A stretch of DNA of 64,000 nucleotides from JAHHUA01 sp036635475 (GCA_036635475.1 JAVWQH010000001.1:21498-85497), one strand, 5' to 3'. Positions 1-9,008 are shown, counted from the first letter of the stretch. A program made the numbers and translations. Notes: a model not told the origin generated them from the sequence alone.

Positions 1-26
1 TTGTGCTGGAGGATTTTGCAAAATAA
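1..26 (+). CDS. possible 3' end of an upstream gene (partial)
   Basis: Frame 3 reads seven codons (VLEDFAK) and then a TAA stop at 24-26, just before the RBS of the next gene. In related Clostridia the gene before DUF2953-gerW is usually scpB, so this may be its last codons. Only seven residues are visible and another frame is also open here, so the assignment is inference from context. Confidence 0.25.
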
Positions 27-49
27 ATTGTTTGTGGGAGGATTTAAAA

Positions 50-706
50 TTGACTGCTTTAATCGTGACGACAATTATAATCTCAGCAATAGTAGCCGTT
101 TTTTATATTCCCATTTATGCTGATATTGTTCTTGGAGAGGAAAATCAAGTCGAAGCAGGTTGGCTATTTCTCAAATTTCAAGTATTCCCTCAAATAGAAA
201 AGCCTGAAAAAGAAAAAAAGAAGAAAACGACCCAAAAAAGAAAAACTACTAAAAAAGCAACCACAGAAGAAAAAACAAAAACTAATACAACGAGTGAAGA
301 TTTTGCGGCAATGCTGGGCATAATAAAGAGCAGTATCAATGATTTAAAGGCATATTTCAAAGCATTATTAAAAGCTTTGAATATCAGAAAACTGCAAATA
401 GACTGGAAAATAGGCGGAGAAGATGCTGCCGAAATTGCACTTTCATATGGTAAAAATAATGCGATTTTTTATACAACATATGCTGTGATTGCAACATTCA
501 TTGATATTAAACCTAAAAAAATTATGATTTATCCAGATTTTGTGGCTGAACACAGCAAAATAAACGCAAAATTCAGAGTTAATATTATACCGGCAAAAGT
601 TATTTCTGCAACATTCGGTTTCGGCATTAATATGCTGATTAAATTTTTAAAAAATAAAAATAAAAATGAAAAGGCGGTAGTGAACAATGAGTCAACATCC
701 AATTAA
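50..706 (+). CDS. DUF2953 family membrane-anchored protein
   Basis: The protein has one N-terminal hydrophobic segment (about residues 3-24), a Lys-rich low-complexity stretch (about 55-85, runs of K with T and E), and a C-terminal part of the DUF2953 type. Its biochemical role is not known. I place the start at TTG 50 because GGGAGG at 36-41 lies 8 bases upstream. An in-frame TTG at 32 has no spaced RBS. The gene overlaps gerW by 20 bases, so the two are probably translationally coupled. DUF2953 next to gerW is typical in spore formers, where sporulation expression is suspected. Confidence 0.8.
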   Translation: MTALIVTTIIISAIVAVFYIPIYADIVLGEENQVEAGWLFLKFQVFPQIEKPEKEKKKKTTQKRKTTKKATTEEKTKTNTTSEDFAAMLGIIKSSINDLKAYFKALLKALNIRKLQIDWKIGGEDAAEIALSYGKNNAIFYTTYAVIATFIDIKPKKIMIYPDFVAEHSKINAKFRVNIIPAKVISATFGFGINMLIKFLKNKNKNEKAVVNNESTSN

Positions 707-1094
707 TGAATTATTAAATTCTTCAATGCAAAATTTGCGTCAACTTGTAGACGTAAATACAATTATCGGCGATCCAATCAAGATTGACGATAAGACAACT
801 ATTATTCCCATTTCCAAAGTTTCCTTTGGCTTTGCATCAGGCGGTAGTGACTTGCCTACACAAAAACCAACTGAGCTTTTTGGCGGTGGAAGTGGCAGCG
901 GAGTTTCGATTCAACCTCTTGCTTTTATTGTTGTACAAGACGGAAAAGTGGAGCTTATGCAAATGGCAACCAACAATAATACTGCCGACAGAGTTGTTAA
1001 TATGGTACCCGGAGTTATTGACAAAATTTCATCATTATTAAATAAAGAAAGTAAAGTTCAAGCAGCAGAAAGCAACGTTACTGAAACAAAATAA
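687..1094 (+). CDS. gerW: GerW (YtfJ) family spore protein
   Basis: This 135-residue protein matches the YtfJ/GerW family: an N-terminal helix, the conserved PISKVSFGFASGG stretch, a Gly-rich segment (FGGGSGSG) and the IQPLAFIVV core. In Bacillus subtilis YtfJ/GerW is made in the forespore under sigma-F and is needed for normal germination. The ATG lies within the 3' end of the DUF2953 gene and follows a GCGG-type weak RBS, so coupled translation is likely. The D,D-carboxypeptidase gene follows, as in other Clostridia. Length is close to the family norm. Confidence 0.93.
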   Translation: MSQHPINELLNSSMQNLRQLVDVNTIIGDPIKIDDKTTIIPISKVSFGFASGGSDLPTQKPTELFGGGSGSGVSIQPLAFIVVQDGKVELMQMATNNNTADRVVNMVPGVIDKISSLLNKESKVQAAESNVTETK

Positions 1095-1165
1095 ACGATA
1101 ACTAGAATTGAATGATAAAACCCAGCATAAATATTAATAAAATAATAATTATGTGGGTGAGAAAA

Positions 1166-2293
1166 TTGCGAAAAATTTTATATTTATTGCCGATTAGCCT
1201 TATGATGATTTTTTCTCAAAATGCCTATGCTTTTGAGAGCTTTGCTTGCTATGCCAAAAATAGCGTTGAACCTCCTGTTGAGGCTCTTAGTGCTATTGTC
1301 ATAGAGGCAAAAAGCGGAAGAATATTATATGCAAAAGACGTTAATCAAAAACTGCCAATGGCAAGCACAACAAAAATTTTGACTACCATTATTGCACTTG
1401 AACAGCCTAACAAAGAGGAAAAATTTGTTATTGACCAGAGCCTTATTGCCGCTGAAGGTTCATCAATGGGACTGCGTGATGGGGATATTGTCAATTTAGA
1501 CTGTCTTGCTTTGGGAATGATGTTGCCATCGGGAAATGATGCGGCAAATGCTGCGGCAATAAAAATTTCGGGAAGTAAAGAAAAATTTGCGGAATTAATG
1601 AACGAAAAAGCTCAAGAAATCGGAATGTATGACAGCCATTTTGTTACACCATCGGGACTTGATGATGTGGAACACTATACAACGGCAAATGATATGGCAA
1701 TTTTAACCGCTTATGCACTTCGCAATGACCAATTCAGAGAAATTTGTTGTAAAAGCAAGCAAACTGTAATGCTTGGAACACCGCCGACTGAACGCACTTT
1801 GTTCAATTATAATAAGCTGCTTCAACAATACGAATACTGCATCGGAGTGAAAACAGGCTACACCGACAATGCAAGACGTTGTTTAGTAACGGCGGCAAGT
1901 AAAGATGGAATTGAACTTATTATTGTAACATTAAATTGTCACGATGATTTTGCAAGCCATAAAATGCTTTATGATTATTTTTTTGATAGACTGAAACTTT
2001 GGGATTTATCATATTTGACAGACAATCTTAGCGTACCTGTTGCCGGTCAAAATCGAAGAATTAAAGCACAAACCCTTGATATTCCACTTGTACCCCTCCT
2101 TGATGGTGATGTGGAAAAACTAAAAACTAAAATAACTCTGAAAAAAATAATATATGCTCCAATTAATGCTAATTCTCGACTTGGAGAATTAGAAATTTAC
2201 TCGGAAGATGAGCTAATTTATAAAACACAGCTTATTTCTGAAGAAAAAGTGCAAATCCCTACAAAAAAGTTTTCAAAACGATTTAATTCTTAA
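1166..2293 (+). CDS. D-alanyl-D-alanine carboxypeptidase, peptidase S11 (DacF/PBP5 type)
   Basis: This exported serine DD-peptidase trims the terminal D-Ala from peptidoglycan stem peptides. The three penicillin-binding motifs are present: STTK near residue 67, SGN near 122 and KTG near 229. A signal peptide ending near AYA is followed by the catalytic domain and a C-terminal beta-rich PBP5_C-like part. I chose TTG 1166 because GGGTGAG lies just upstream and it gives a clean signal peptide. ATG 1112 and ATG 1151 are in frame but lack an RBS. Position after gerW and before rluB matches the dacF/dacB locus of spore formers, which suggests a role in cortex or wall maturation (inference). Confidence 0.93.
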   Translation: MRKILYLLPISLMMIFSQNAYAFESFACYAKNSVEPPVEALSAIVIEAKSGRILYAKDVNQKLPMASTTKILTTIIALEQPNKEEKFVIDQSLIAAEGSSMGLRDGDIVNLDCLALGMMLPSGNDAANAAAIKISGSKEKFAELMNEKAQEIGMYDSHFVTPSGLDDVEHYTTANDMAILTAYALRNDQFREICCKSKQTVMLGTPPTERTLFNYNKLLQQYEYCIGVKTGYTDNARRCLVTAASKDGIELIIVTLNCHDDFASHKMLYDYFFDRLKLWDLSYLTDNLSVPVAGQNRRIKAQTLDIPLVPLLDGDVEKLKTKITLKKIIYAPINANSRLGELEIYSEDELIYKTQLISEEKVQIPTKKFSKRFNS

Positions 2294-2356
2294 TAAATTT
2301 ATGGTATAATGTATATAGATATATTTAGTAATAATAAATAAACCATTAACATATGG

Positions 2357-2369
2357 GCTGTTTAACAGC
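2357..2369 (+). promoter_or_regulatory. short hairpin directly upstream of rluB RBS
   Basis: GCTG-TTTAA-CAGC forms a 4-6 bp palindrome ending 7 bases before the GGAG at 2377-2380. A TATAAT at 2305-2310, with a poor -35, may be the promoter. Similar hairpins precede rpoZ, ftsE and rsmD in this window. Confidence 0.4.
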
Positions 2370-2386
2370 GAGGAATGGAGAAATTA

Positions 2387-3127
2387 ATGCCTACACGAAT
2401 TCAAAAGGTGCTTTCAGATAATGGAATTTTGTCAAGAAGAAAAGCTGAGGAATATATAAAACTCGGAAGAATACAAGTCAACGGAAGACCCGCAAAAATC
2501 GGTAATCCTGTTAATCCTGCAAGAGATATTATAACTGTTGACGGAGTTAAAGTTAGAATATCTGCTAAAACAGATAAATATTATCTGATGCTGAATAAGC
2601 CACGTGGCTATATTACAACAATGGAAGATGAGTTGGACAGAAAATGTACAGCTCAACTTTGTGACGATGCACCTGTCAAAGTATACCCAATCGGCAGACT
2701 TGATAAGGACAGCGAGGGATTATTGCTTTTAACAAACGACGGAAACTTCGCCAATATGGTTATGCACCCTAGTTTTCAAATTTCAAAAACATACAGGGCA
2801 ACAGTTCGCCCAGACATAACTGAAGAACAACTTATCAAACTTTCAACAGGTGTGATTGTTGACGGAGAGATGACAAAGCCTGCTCAAGTTCACGTTCTTG
2901 AAAAAGAAGTTGGAAGAGTTGTTTTGCAAATCACAATTTCAGAGGGCAAAAACCGCCAGATAAGAAAAATGTGTGAAAGTGTTGGACTTGAAGTTGCAAG
3001 ACTTAAAAGAACAACAATCGGACCTATCAAGCTTGGTATGCTAAAGCCAGGAACTTGGAGGGAGCTAACCCCTGCTGAGCTGACAGCTATCAGAAATGCA
3101 ATGAAAAAGACAAAGGAAGGCAAGTAA
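2387..3127 (+). CDS. rluB: 23S rRNA pseudouridine synthase, RluB type
   Basis: RluB-type enzymes convert a uridine in 23S rRNA (U2605, E. coli numbering) to pseudouridine. An S4 RNA-binding domain occupies about residues 1-60 (RIQKVLSDNGILSRRKAEE), followed by the synthase domain with the catalytic motif GRLDKDSEGLLLLTNDG. The DSEGLL form fits RluB/RluE rather than RsuA. I chose ATG 2387 because GGAG at 2377-2380 is 6 bases away. The upstream in-frame ATG 2375 overlaps that RBS. A short hairpin sits just before the RBS. The rluB location after scpAB/dac genes is standard in Firmicutes. Confidence 0.93.
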   Translation: MPTRIQKVLSDNGILSRRKAEEYIKLGRIQVNGRPAKIGNPVNPARDIITVDGVKVRISAKTDKYYLMLNKPRGYITTMEDELDRKCTAQLCDDAPVKVYPIGRLDKDSEGLLLLTNDGNFANMVMHPSFQISKTYRATVRPDITEEQLIKLSTGVIVDGEMTKPAQVHVLEKEVGRVVLQITISEGKNRQIRKMCESVGLEVARLKRTTIGPIKLGMLKPGTWRELTPAELTAIRNAMKKTKEGK

Positions 3128-3508
3128 ATGCTGAGGCTTACACCTGTTAAAAACGTTGATTTAGTACTTGAAGATGGCACAAAAGTTAGCGGATATGGCT
3201 ATGACGGAAAGCTTTTTGACCTTGATGTGGGGAAAATCAGAGCATATATTGATATTGATACAGTAATAATTGAAGAAATAAATGAAAAAGCGTTTCGTGA
3301 GCTTACCATTACAGATGGATTAATTCGTGCAACGCTTAATATTGCTGTTGATAAAAATATCCTATTCTATAAATTCAATAAAAACATCATAGAACAAGGG
3401 AAATTGCTGGAGAGTTTGGGATACAACCTCAATGGCGATTATATTTATAAATTTTTTACGATGAATAAGCATTGCAATGGTGACTGCTCAAATTGCTCAA
3501 AACATTGA
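3128..3508 (+). CDS. hypothetical protein with C-terminal Cys cluster
   Basis: I do not recognise this 126-residue protein. The ATG follows the rluB stop codon with no gap, so it is co-transcribed and probably coupled to rluB. The body looks mixed alpha/beta, and the last residues carry CNGDCSNCSKH, a CxxxCxxC-like cluster that could bind a metal. There is no signal peptide or membrane segment. A strong promoter for yicC overlaps its stop codon, so this gene ends the upstream unit. Confidence 0.7.
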   Translation: MLRLTPVKNVDLVLEDGTKVSGYGYDGKLFDLDVGKIRAYIDIDTVIIEEINEKAFRELTITDGLIRATLNIAVDKNILFYKFNKNIIEQGKLLESLGYNLNGDYIYKFFTMNKHCNGDCSNCSKH

Positions 3509-3533
3509 CAAAATCGCTCTATAAATGTAAAAT
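3505..3533 (+). promoter_or_regulatory. sigma-A promoter for yicC operon
   Basis: TTGACA (3505-3510), a 17-base spacer and TAAAAT (3528-3533). It overlaps the stop codon of the preceding gene and lies about 45 bases before yicC. Confidence 0.75.
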
Positions 3534-3578
3534 GATAAGATAGCTATAATTTAAGCTAAAGATAGGGGATATTTTAAA

Positions 3579-4457
3579 ATGATAAGAAGTATGACAGGAT
3601 ACGGACGTTCCCAACAGCTTATTAATGGAAGAGATATAACCGTTGAAGTTAAATCGGTTAATCATAGATATTTCGAGTTTTCTTCAAGAATTCCAAGAGC
3701 TTATGCGTATTTGGAAGAGAAACTAAAGGCTTATGTTCAAAAATCAGTTTCTCGTGGAAAAATTGACGTTAATGTCACAATTATCACCGTTGAGGGGGAT
3801 AATACAGATGTTGAAATAAACCACGAGTTAGCTTCAGCATACATAAAAGCACTTCGTGAACTGGGAAAAAGAGAAATCCTCAATGACGATATTTCACTTT
3901 CAACAATATCAAGATTTAGCGATATTTTCGCAATCAGAAAAACTTCTAATGATGAAGAACAAATCTGGAATGACGTTAAGGCTGTTTCGGATAAGGCGCT
4001 TGAAAGCTTCATTTCAATGCGTGAAGCTGAGGGCGAGAGAATGAAAGCTGACGTTCTTTCAAGATTATTGCTGATTGAGGACTCTGTTGAAAAAGTTGAG
4101 GAAAAATCCATTAAAACAGTGGAAGCATATCGTGAAAAATTATTTTTGAAACTTAAAGAAGTTTTGGACGATAGAAATATTGATGAACACAGAATTTTGA
4201 CGGAAGCTGCAATTTTTGCTGAAAAAGTTGCTGTTGACGAAGAAACTGTCAGATTGAAAAGCCATCTAAAACAGTGCAGAGAAATTTTGGAATACAAAGA
4301 GGCTGTTGGCAGAAAACTTGACTTTTTGGTACAAGAATTTAATCGTGAAGCAAATACTATCGGTTCAAAAGCTCAAGATATTGAAATTGCAAGAATTGTT
4401 ATTAATATAAAATCAGAAATAGAAAAAATCAGAGAACAAATTCAAAATATTGAATAG
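3579..4457 (+). CDS. yicC: YicC family endoribonuclease
   Basis: YicC-type proteins are single-strand endoribonucleases acting on RNA in the cytoplasm. The N-terminal signature MIRSMTGYGRS and the C-terminal segment with FLVQEFNREANTIGSKA are both intact, and the 292-residue length is normal. The RBS is GGGG in AGGGGATATTTTAAAATG. This is the first gene of a long co-directional run. Neighbours remA, gmk and rpoZ follow in the order seen in many Firmicutes, but a small membrane protein is inserted between yicC and remA. Confidence 0.95.
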   Translation: MIRSMTGYGRSQQLINGRDITVEVKSVNHRYFEFSSRIPRAYAYLEEKLKAYVQKSVSRGKIDVNVTIITVEGDNTDVEINHELASAYIKALRELGKREILNDDISLSTISRFSDIFAIRKTSNDEEQIWNDVKAVSDKALESFISMREAEGERMKADVLSRLLLIEDSVEKVEEKSIKTVEAYREKLFLKLKEVLDDRNIDEHRILTEAAIFAEKVAVDEETVRLKSHLKQCREILEYKEAVGRKLDFLVQEFNREANTIGSKAQDIEIARIVINIKSEIEKIREQIQNIE

Positions 4458-4472
4458 TTTTAGGAGAAAAAA

Positions 4473-4811
4473 ATGTACAAGTTTGCTACAAAATTTTTTG
4501 CGGTTTTAACAGTTATTTCTGCCGCACTTTTTATTATAACAAAATGTATGTCAAAGGGATTTGTATTTTCAAAGTCATCTAAAAATGACAAGAAAGAAAT
4601 TGTTGCTGCTAATCCCAATTTTTTGTCAGGCCTTTTTATTAAAATCACAAGTATTGCTGCACCAATTTGGTTTTTCGCAAAAATCAAAACTATTATTAAT
4701 GACCATCATAAAGCCAATAGACACAGAAAGTTAATGACAGGAATGGGCATTTTTGTTGCTATCTCACTGCTTTTGGGCAAAAGAAAGAAAAAGAAACTTA
4801 AAAGGGCATAA
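4473..4811 (+). CDS. hypothetical small membrane protein
   Basis: This 112-residue protein has three hydrophobic stretches (about 6-25, 52-71 and 87-101), charged linkers, and a very basic C-terminus (GKRKKKKLKRA). The RBS is AGGAGA 8 bases before the ATG. I do not recognise the family. It sits 15 bases after yicC and 15 before remA, so it is in the same operon. The Lys/Arg tail suggests the C-terminus faces the cytoplasm (inference). Confidence 0.7.
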   Translation: MYKFATKFFAVLTVISAALFIITKCMSKGFVFSKSSKNDKKEIVAANPNFLSGLFIKITSIAAPIWFFAKIKTIINDHHKANRHRKLMTGMGIFVAISLLLGKRKKKKLKRA

Positions 4812-4826
4812 TGGAGGTATTTTTCG

Positions 4827-5093
4827 ATGAAGCTTATTAATATCGGATTTGGAAATATGGTTTCTGCAAATAGATTAGTTGCGATTGTCAGCCCCGAATC
4901 TGCCCCGATAAAAAGAATAATTCAAGACGCAAAAGAAAGGGCAACCTTAGTTGATGCAACATATGGCAGAAGAACAAGAGCTGTTATTATAACAGATTCT
5001 GACCACGTTATACTCTCGGCAATTCAACCCGAAACTGTTGCAAACAGAATTAATGATGGCGATAATGAGGAGATACAAGAAGATGAAGAATAA
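4827..5093 (+). CDS. remA: RemA/DUF370 family regulator
   Basis: RemA is a small DNA-binding regulator that activates biofilm matrix and osmoprotection genes in Bacillus. The start [20 protein letters not shown] and the [16 protein letters not shown] core are diagnostic. The protein is 88 residues, as expected. The RBS is GGAGG. The last 11 bases overlap gmk. The remA-gmk-rpoZ order is conserved in Firmicutes. Its target genes cannot be inferred from this window. Confidence 0.94.
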   Translation: MKLINIGFGNMVSANRLVAIVSPESAPIKRIIQDAKERATLVDATYGRRTRAVIITDSDHVILSAIQPETVANRINDGDNEEIQEDEE

Positions 5094-5700
5094 TGGCTTA
5101 CTTATTGTTATTTCAGGTCCGTCAGGAGTTGGAAAAGGAACAGTTTTGGCTGAATATAGGAAAACACATGGTAATTTACATATGTCTGTTTCTGCTACAA
5201 CCAGAAATCCTCGCCCAGGTGAAATAGACGGAAAAGATTATTACTTTATTAGCAGAGAAAAATTCGATACAATGGTGGCTCAAGGAGAGATGTTCGAGTA
5301 TGCTATTTATGGAGATAACTGCTATGGAACACCAAAAAAACCTGTTGAAGAAAAAATTAAACAGGGAATAGATGTTATACTTGAAATTGAAGTTCAAGGT
5401 GCTATGCAAGTTAGAAATGCTTCACCAGAAGCAGTTTTGATATTTATTATGCCTCCATCATTTGAAGTTTTAAAAAATCGATTAGTTGGAAGAAATACTG
5501 AAACAATTGAGGCTGTTAATAAGAGATTATCCGCTGCTCAAGCCGAAATAGCAAGTGCCGGCGATTATGATTTTGTCATTCTTAATGATGATGTTGACAG
5601 AGCCGTTGCAAAGCTGTCCGCTGTTATTGAAGCGGCAAGATATTCCGGAGAGAGAATACGTTGGCTTGTTGATGCGGTTTCAAAAACAAATAAAAATTAA
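5083..5700 (+). CDS. gmk: guanylate kinase
   Basis: Gmk phosphorylates GMP to GDP with ATP. The P-loop GPSGVGKGT is at about residues 10-18, and the GMP-binding region [19 protein letters not shown] follows. The length of 205 residues is typical. I chose ATG 5083 because GAGGAG (5067-5072) is 10 bases upstream and the protein then starts [12 protein letters not shown], like other Gmk proteins. In-frame ATGs upstream lie inside remA. Overlap with remA implies coupling. Confidence 0.96.
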   Translation: MKNNGLLIVISGPSGVGKGTVLAEYRKTHGNLHMSVSATTRNPRPGEIDGKDYYFISREKFDTMVAQGEMFEYAIYGDNCYGTPKKPVEEKIKQGIDVILEIEVQGAMQVRNASPEAVLIFIMPPSFEVLKNRLVGRNTETIEAVNKRLSAAQAEIASAGDYDFVILNDDVDRAVAKLSAVIEAARYSGERIRWLVDAVSKTNKN

Positions 5701-5739
5701 AATAATAATATACGATTAAAAGTTTTAAATTTTAGTTAG

Positions 5740-5756
5740 TTCGGGGTTTCCCCGAA
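5740..5756 (+). promoter_or_regulatory. hairpin between gmk and rpoZ, just before the rpoZ RBS
   Basis: TTCGGGG-TTT-CCCCGAA is a perfect 7-bp stem ending 4 bases before GGAG (5761-5764). It has no T-run, so it is unlikely to be a terminator. It may shape translation or RNA processing (inference). Confidence 0.55.
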
Positions 5757-5770
5757 GAATGGAGATTAAT

Positions 5771-5968
5771 ATGCTAAGACCAGCAATGTCACAAATAATC
5801 GGAAAAAGGGACAGTTACTATAAATTTGTTGTATCAGTTGCAAAAAGAGCAAGAGATATTGCAATTGAGGCTGAAGAAAACAAGATTATTCTTGAAGAAA
5901 AACCTGTTAAACTTGCAGTTACTGAGTTCGCAACCGGAAAATGCAAGTCGGATTATTCCCAACACTAA
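5771..5968 (+). CDS. rpoZ: DNA-directed RNA polymerase omega subunit
   Basis: RpoZ helps assemble beta' in RNA polymerase. The segment RPAMSQIIGKRDSYYKFVVSVAKRARDIA matches the conserved omega core. The protein is only 65 residues, at the short end for the family. I chose ATG 5771, 6 bases after GGAG. The upstream in-frame ATG 5759 overlaps the RBS. A 7-bp hairpin precedes the RBS and a factor-independent terminator follows the gene. Confidence 0.9.
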   Translation: MLRPAMSQIIGKRDSYYKFVVSVAKRARDIAIEAEENKIILEEKPVKLAVTEFATGKCKSDYSQH

Positions 5969-5979
5969 TTGAAAAAACA

Positions 5980-6017
5980 CCGCCATATGGTCAGAAAACT
6001 GATTATGGCGGATTTTT
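5980..6017 (+). terminator. terminator/attenuator between rpoZ and priA
   Basis: CCGCCAT pairs with ATGGCGG, with an inner CAG-AAAA-CTG stem, followed by ATTTTT. It lies 44 bases before priA and could lower downstream transcription. Confidence 0.75.
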
Positions 6018-6060
6018 CGCTATATCGGATAAATTGAAAATGAAAATTGGAGGTGTTAGA

Positions 6061-8496
6061 ATGTACAAAATTGCCAAAATTGTTGTTGATAAGTCAACTA
6101 TCAGTTTTGATAAACAATATGATTATTACGTTCCGACATCTTTGGTTGATACCATAAAAATCGGCTGTAGAGTGACAGTACCATTTGGAGGATATAACAA
6201 ACGCAGAATGGGAATGGTGATGGAGATTGTTGAAAGCGACAATAGAGAAAATCTCAAACCGCTGTCTACTCAAGTTGATTATTCGCCAATTCTAAACAAA
6301 GAATCCCTACAAATTGTTGAATTCCTTAAAAATTATACTTTTTGTACATATTTTGATGCAATAAAAGTTGTTATTCCCTCAGGAACAGGACTTAAATTGG
6401 GAGCAAAACTCGAAATAAATAATAAAGTTCCCTCGGATATAACTCTCAGTAAAACAGCGGAAGATATTCTTGCTTTTTTAAAGAGCAAAAAGGGTACTGC
6501 ATCAAGATTAGCTACGTGCAAATTTTTGAATATTGACAACAACAATGGAGCTTTTGCTGAACTTATAAGTCAAGATTTAATTTTGGAAACTAAAGAAGAT
6601 AAAAGAAAAATCAAAGATGAAAAAGCGATAATGGCAAGGCTAGCTACAAGTGAAATTGAGTTAAAAAAGTTGACGGTTAAACAAAAATTGGTTGTGGATA
6701 TGCTTAAAGAAACTCCCACAGCCTCAATCAAAGAAATTTGTTATTATTGCGGAGTAACCAAAGTGGTTGTTAGCAAACTTGAACAAATCGGATACATTGA
6801 ATTATACGAACAATCCCTGTATCGAAGCCCGTACGAGAGCATTGATTACGACGAAAATTTCGTAATTGAACTCAATGAAAGTCAAGAAAAAGCATACAAA
6901 GAGTTACTTACTTTGATTGAAAAAAACACTTTTGAAACAGCTCTTCTTTATGGAGTGACGGGTAGCGGAAAAACAAGCGTTTTTATGAAGCTTATAGAAG
7001 CTGTTATAAATAAAGGACAGAATGTTATTGTGATGGTTCCCGAAATTTCACTAACCCCCCAGACTGTCCGAAAATTTCAAAAATGTTTTGGAGATAAAAC
7101 AGCGGTTTTACATAGTTCATTGACTATGGCACAAAGATTGGACGAATGGAAAAGAATTCGTGAAGGAAAAGCTAGAATTGTTGTTGGAACTAGGTCGGCA
7201 GTTTTTGCTCCTCTTGAAAATATCGGTCTTATCGTTATGGACGAGGAACAGGAACACACCTATAAATCGCAAATTTCACCTAGATTCCACGCAAGAGATG
7301 TTGCATCATTTAGATGTAAAAATCATAATGCAATGTTACTTTTAGCCTCAGCAACACCAAGCATTGAAAGCTATTATAATGCTAAAAAAGGAAAATACTG
7401 TCTTGTCGAATTAAACCAAAGATACGCAGGGGCTGAATTACCTGATGTTTATATTGTTGATATGCGAGAAGAAATATCCGAAAGTGCAACAATTGGAATA
7501 AGCCAAAGGTTAGTCGATGAGCTTTATATAAATTTGCAAAAAAAAGAACAATCTATCTTGCTTTTGAATAGACGTGGATATAACACAATGATTAAATGTT
7601 CCAGCTGTTCGGAAACAATAAAATGCCCTAATTGTTCTGTGGCACTTACTTATCATAGTGCAAACAACAAAGTTATGTGCCATTACTGTGGCTATACTTC
7701 AGATGTAATCAACGAATGTTCCAATTGCAAAGGCAAAATGGTTCGCTATACAGGAGTTGGCACTCAAAAAGCACAGGAAGAATTGGAAAAAATATTTCCA
7801 GATGCAAAAATATTGCGAATGGATATGGACACAACTATGACAAGGCAGTCATACGAAAAAAGCTTCGAGAAATTTGCAAGAGGCGAATATGATATAATGA
7901 TTGGCACGCAGATGGTTGCCAAAGGTTTGGACTTTCCAAATGTAACGCTGGTGGGAGTTTTAACCGCTGACCAAGCATTATTTTCACAAAGTTTTCGTGG
8001 GTATGAGCGAGCATTTTCACTGATAACCCAAGTTGTTGGACGTGGTGGACGAGGGGAATTAAAAGGTCGAGCATTTATACAAACGTCTTCTCCCGACAAT
8101 CAAATTATCGAGCTGGCATCAAGACAGGATTATAAATCATATTATGATGAAGAAATATTATTTCGGAAAGTGAATTTATATCCTCCATTTTGCAAATTAA
8201 CTTGCATTGGTTTTATGGGCGATAATGAAAAAATGCTGGACGAGAGTGCAAAGTATTGTTCAACATTGATTTCTCAAATTGCCAATGGGAAATACAGAAA
8301 TTTGCCTGTTAGAGTTTTAATGCCAATACCGGCAGATGTTTATAAGGTTTCGGGAAAATTTAGATATAATATGTTAGTGAAACATAGCAACACTAAAGAA
8401 TTTTACCAGATGATGTGGGAAGTGTTAGAACAGTTTGGTAAAGTTACTAAATATAAAGGTATTAATATGTATATTGATACCAATTATGACGGATAA
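6061..8496 (+). CDS. priA: primosomal protein N', replication restart helicase PriA
   Basis: PriA recognises stalled forks and reloads the replisome. An N-terminal DNA-binding part is followed by the helicase core: Walker A GVTGSGKTS, a DEAH-like motif written DEEQEHTYK, and a zinc-binding insert with CSSC, CPNC, CHYC and CSNC pairs. The usual motif is DEEH, so DEEQ is a mild variant. I chose ATG 6061, 7 bases after GGAGG. The longer open frame runs back through the rpoZ terminator and has no RBS. Product is 811 residues. def and fmt follow, as in other Firmicutes. Confidence 0.95.
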   Translation: MYKIAKIVVDKSTISFDKQYDYYVPTSLVDTIKIGCRVTVPFGGYNKRRMGMVMEIVESDNRENLKPLSTQVDYSPILNKESLQIVEFLKNYTFCTYFDAIKVVIPSGTGLKLGAKLEINNKVPSDITLSKTAEDILAFLKSKKGTASRLATCKFLNIDNNNGAFAELISQDLILETKEDKRKIKDEKAIMARLATSEIELKKLTVKQKLVVDMLKETPTASIKEICYYCGVTKVVVSKLEQIGYIELYEQSLYRSPYESIDYDENFVIELNESQEKAYKELLTLIEKNTFETALLYGVTGSGKTSVFMKLIEAVINKGQNVIVMVPEISLTPQTVRKFQKCFGDKTAVLHSSLTMAQRLDEWKRIREGKARIVVGTRSAVFAPLENIGLIVMDEEQEHTYKSQISPRFHARDVASFRCKNHNAMLLLASATPSIESYYNAKKGKYCLVELNQRYAGAELPDVYIVDMREEISESATIGISQRLVDELYINLQKKEQSILLLNRRGYNTMIKCSSCSETIKCPNCSVALTYHSANNKVMCHYCGYTSDVINECSNCKGKMVRYTGVGTQKAQEELEKIFPDAKILRMDMDTTMTRQSYEKSFEKFARGEYDIMIGTQMVAKGLDFPNVTLVGVLTADQALFSQSFRGYERAFSLITQVVGRGGRGELKGRAFIQTSSPDNQIIELASRQDYKSYYDEEILFRKVNLYPPFCKLTCIGFMGDNEKMLDESAKYCSTLISQIANGKYRNLPVRVLMPIPADVYKVSGKFRYNMLVKHSNTKEFYQMMWEVLEQFGKVTKYKGINMYIDTNYDG

Positions 8497-8522
8497 TTTT
8501 ATTTGAATAGGAGATTGAAGAA

Positions 8523-9008
8523 ATGGCAATAAGAAATATTGTAAACGAAAAAGAGGATATTCTTCACAAAAAATGCAGAGTTGTTGAAAAGTTTGATGAA
8601 AAACTTTGGACTCTTCTCGAGGATATGGCTGAAACTATGTATAATGCTAATGGAGTTGGACTTGCAGGGCCTCAAGTTGGTATTTTACGCCAAGTTGTTG
8701 TTATTGATGTTGGTGACGGATTAATCGAACTCATCAATCCAACAATCGCTTTTACTTCCAGTGCCGAAGTTGAAGATTCAGAGGGCTGCTTATCTTCCCC
8801 TGGAGAATATGCAATGGTGAAAAGACCTAAAAAAGTTAAAGTTAAAGCTTTAAACAGATATGGTGAAGATATTTCAGTTGTGGGCGAGGACTTGCTTGCA
8901 AGAGCAATTTGTCACGAAGTTGACCATTTAAAAGGTATTATTTTTAAAGATATTGCTCTTTATATGCTTGAACCTGACGATATCGAGGATAAAGTGAGAG
9001 GTAAATAA
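8523..9008 (+). CDS. def: peptide deformylase
   Basis: Def removes the formyl group from nascent N-terminal fMet using a bound metal. All three motifs are present: GVGLAGPQVG, EGCLSSPG with the metal Cys, and HEVDH. The length of 161 residues is usual for a type I enzyme. The RBS is AGGAGA. The stop codon overlaps the fmt ATG (TAATG), so the enzyme that adds formyl and the one that removes it are coupled. Confidence 0.96.
   Translation: MAIRNIVNEKEDILHKKCRVVEKFDEKLWTLLEDMAETMYNANGVGLAGPQVGILRQVVVIDVGDGLIELINPTIAFTSSAEVEDSEGCLSSPGEYAMVKRPKKVKVKALNRYGEDISVVGEDLLARAICHEVDHLKGIIFKDIALYMLEPDDIEDKVRGK

Noticed and set aside
3737..4297. 186-residue minus-strand frame opposite yicC
   Set aside because: Ser/Phe-rich antisense shadow of yicC, with no RBS or family features.
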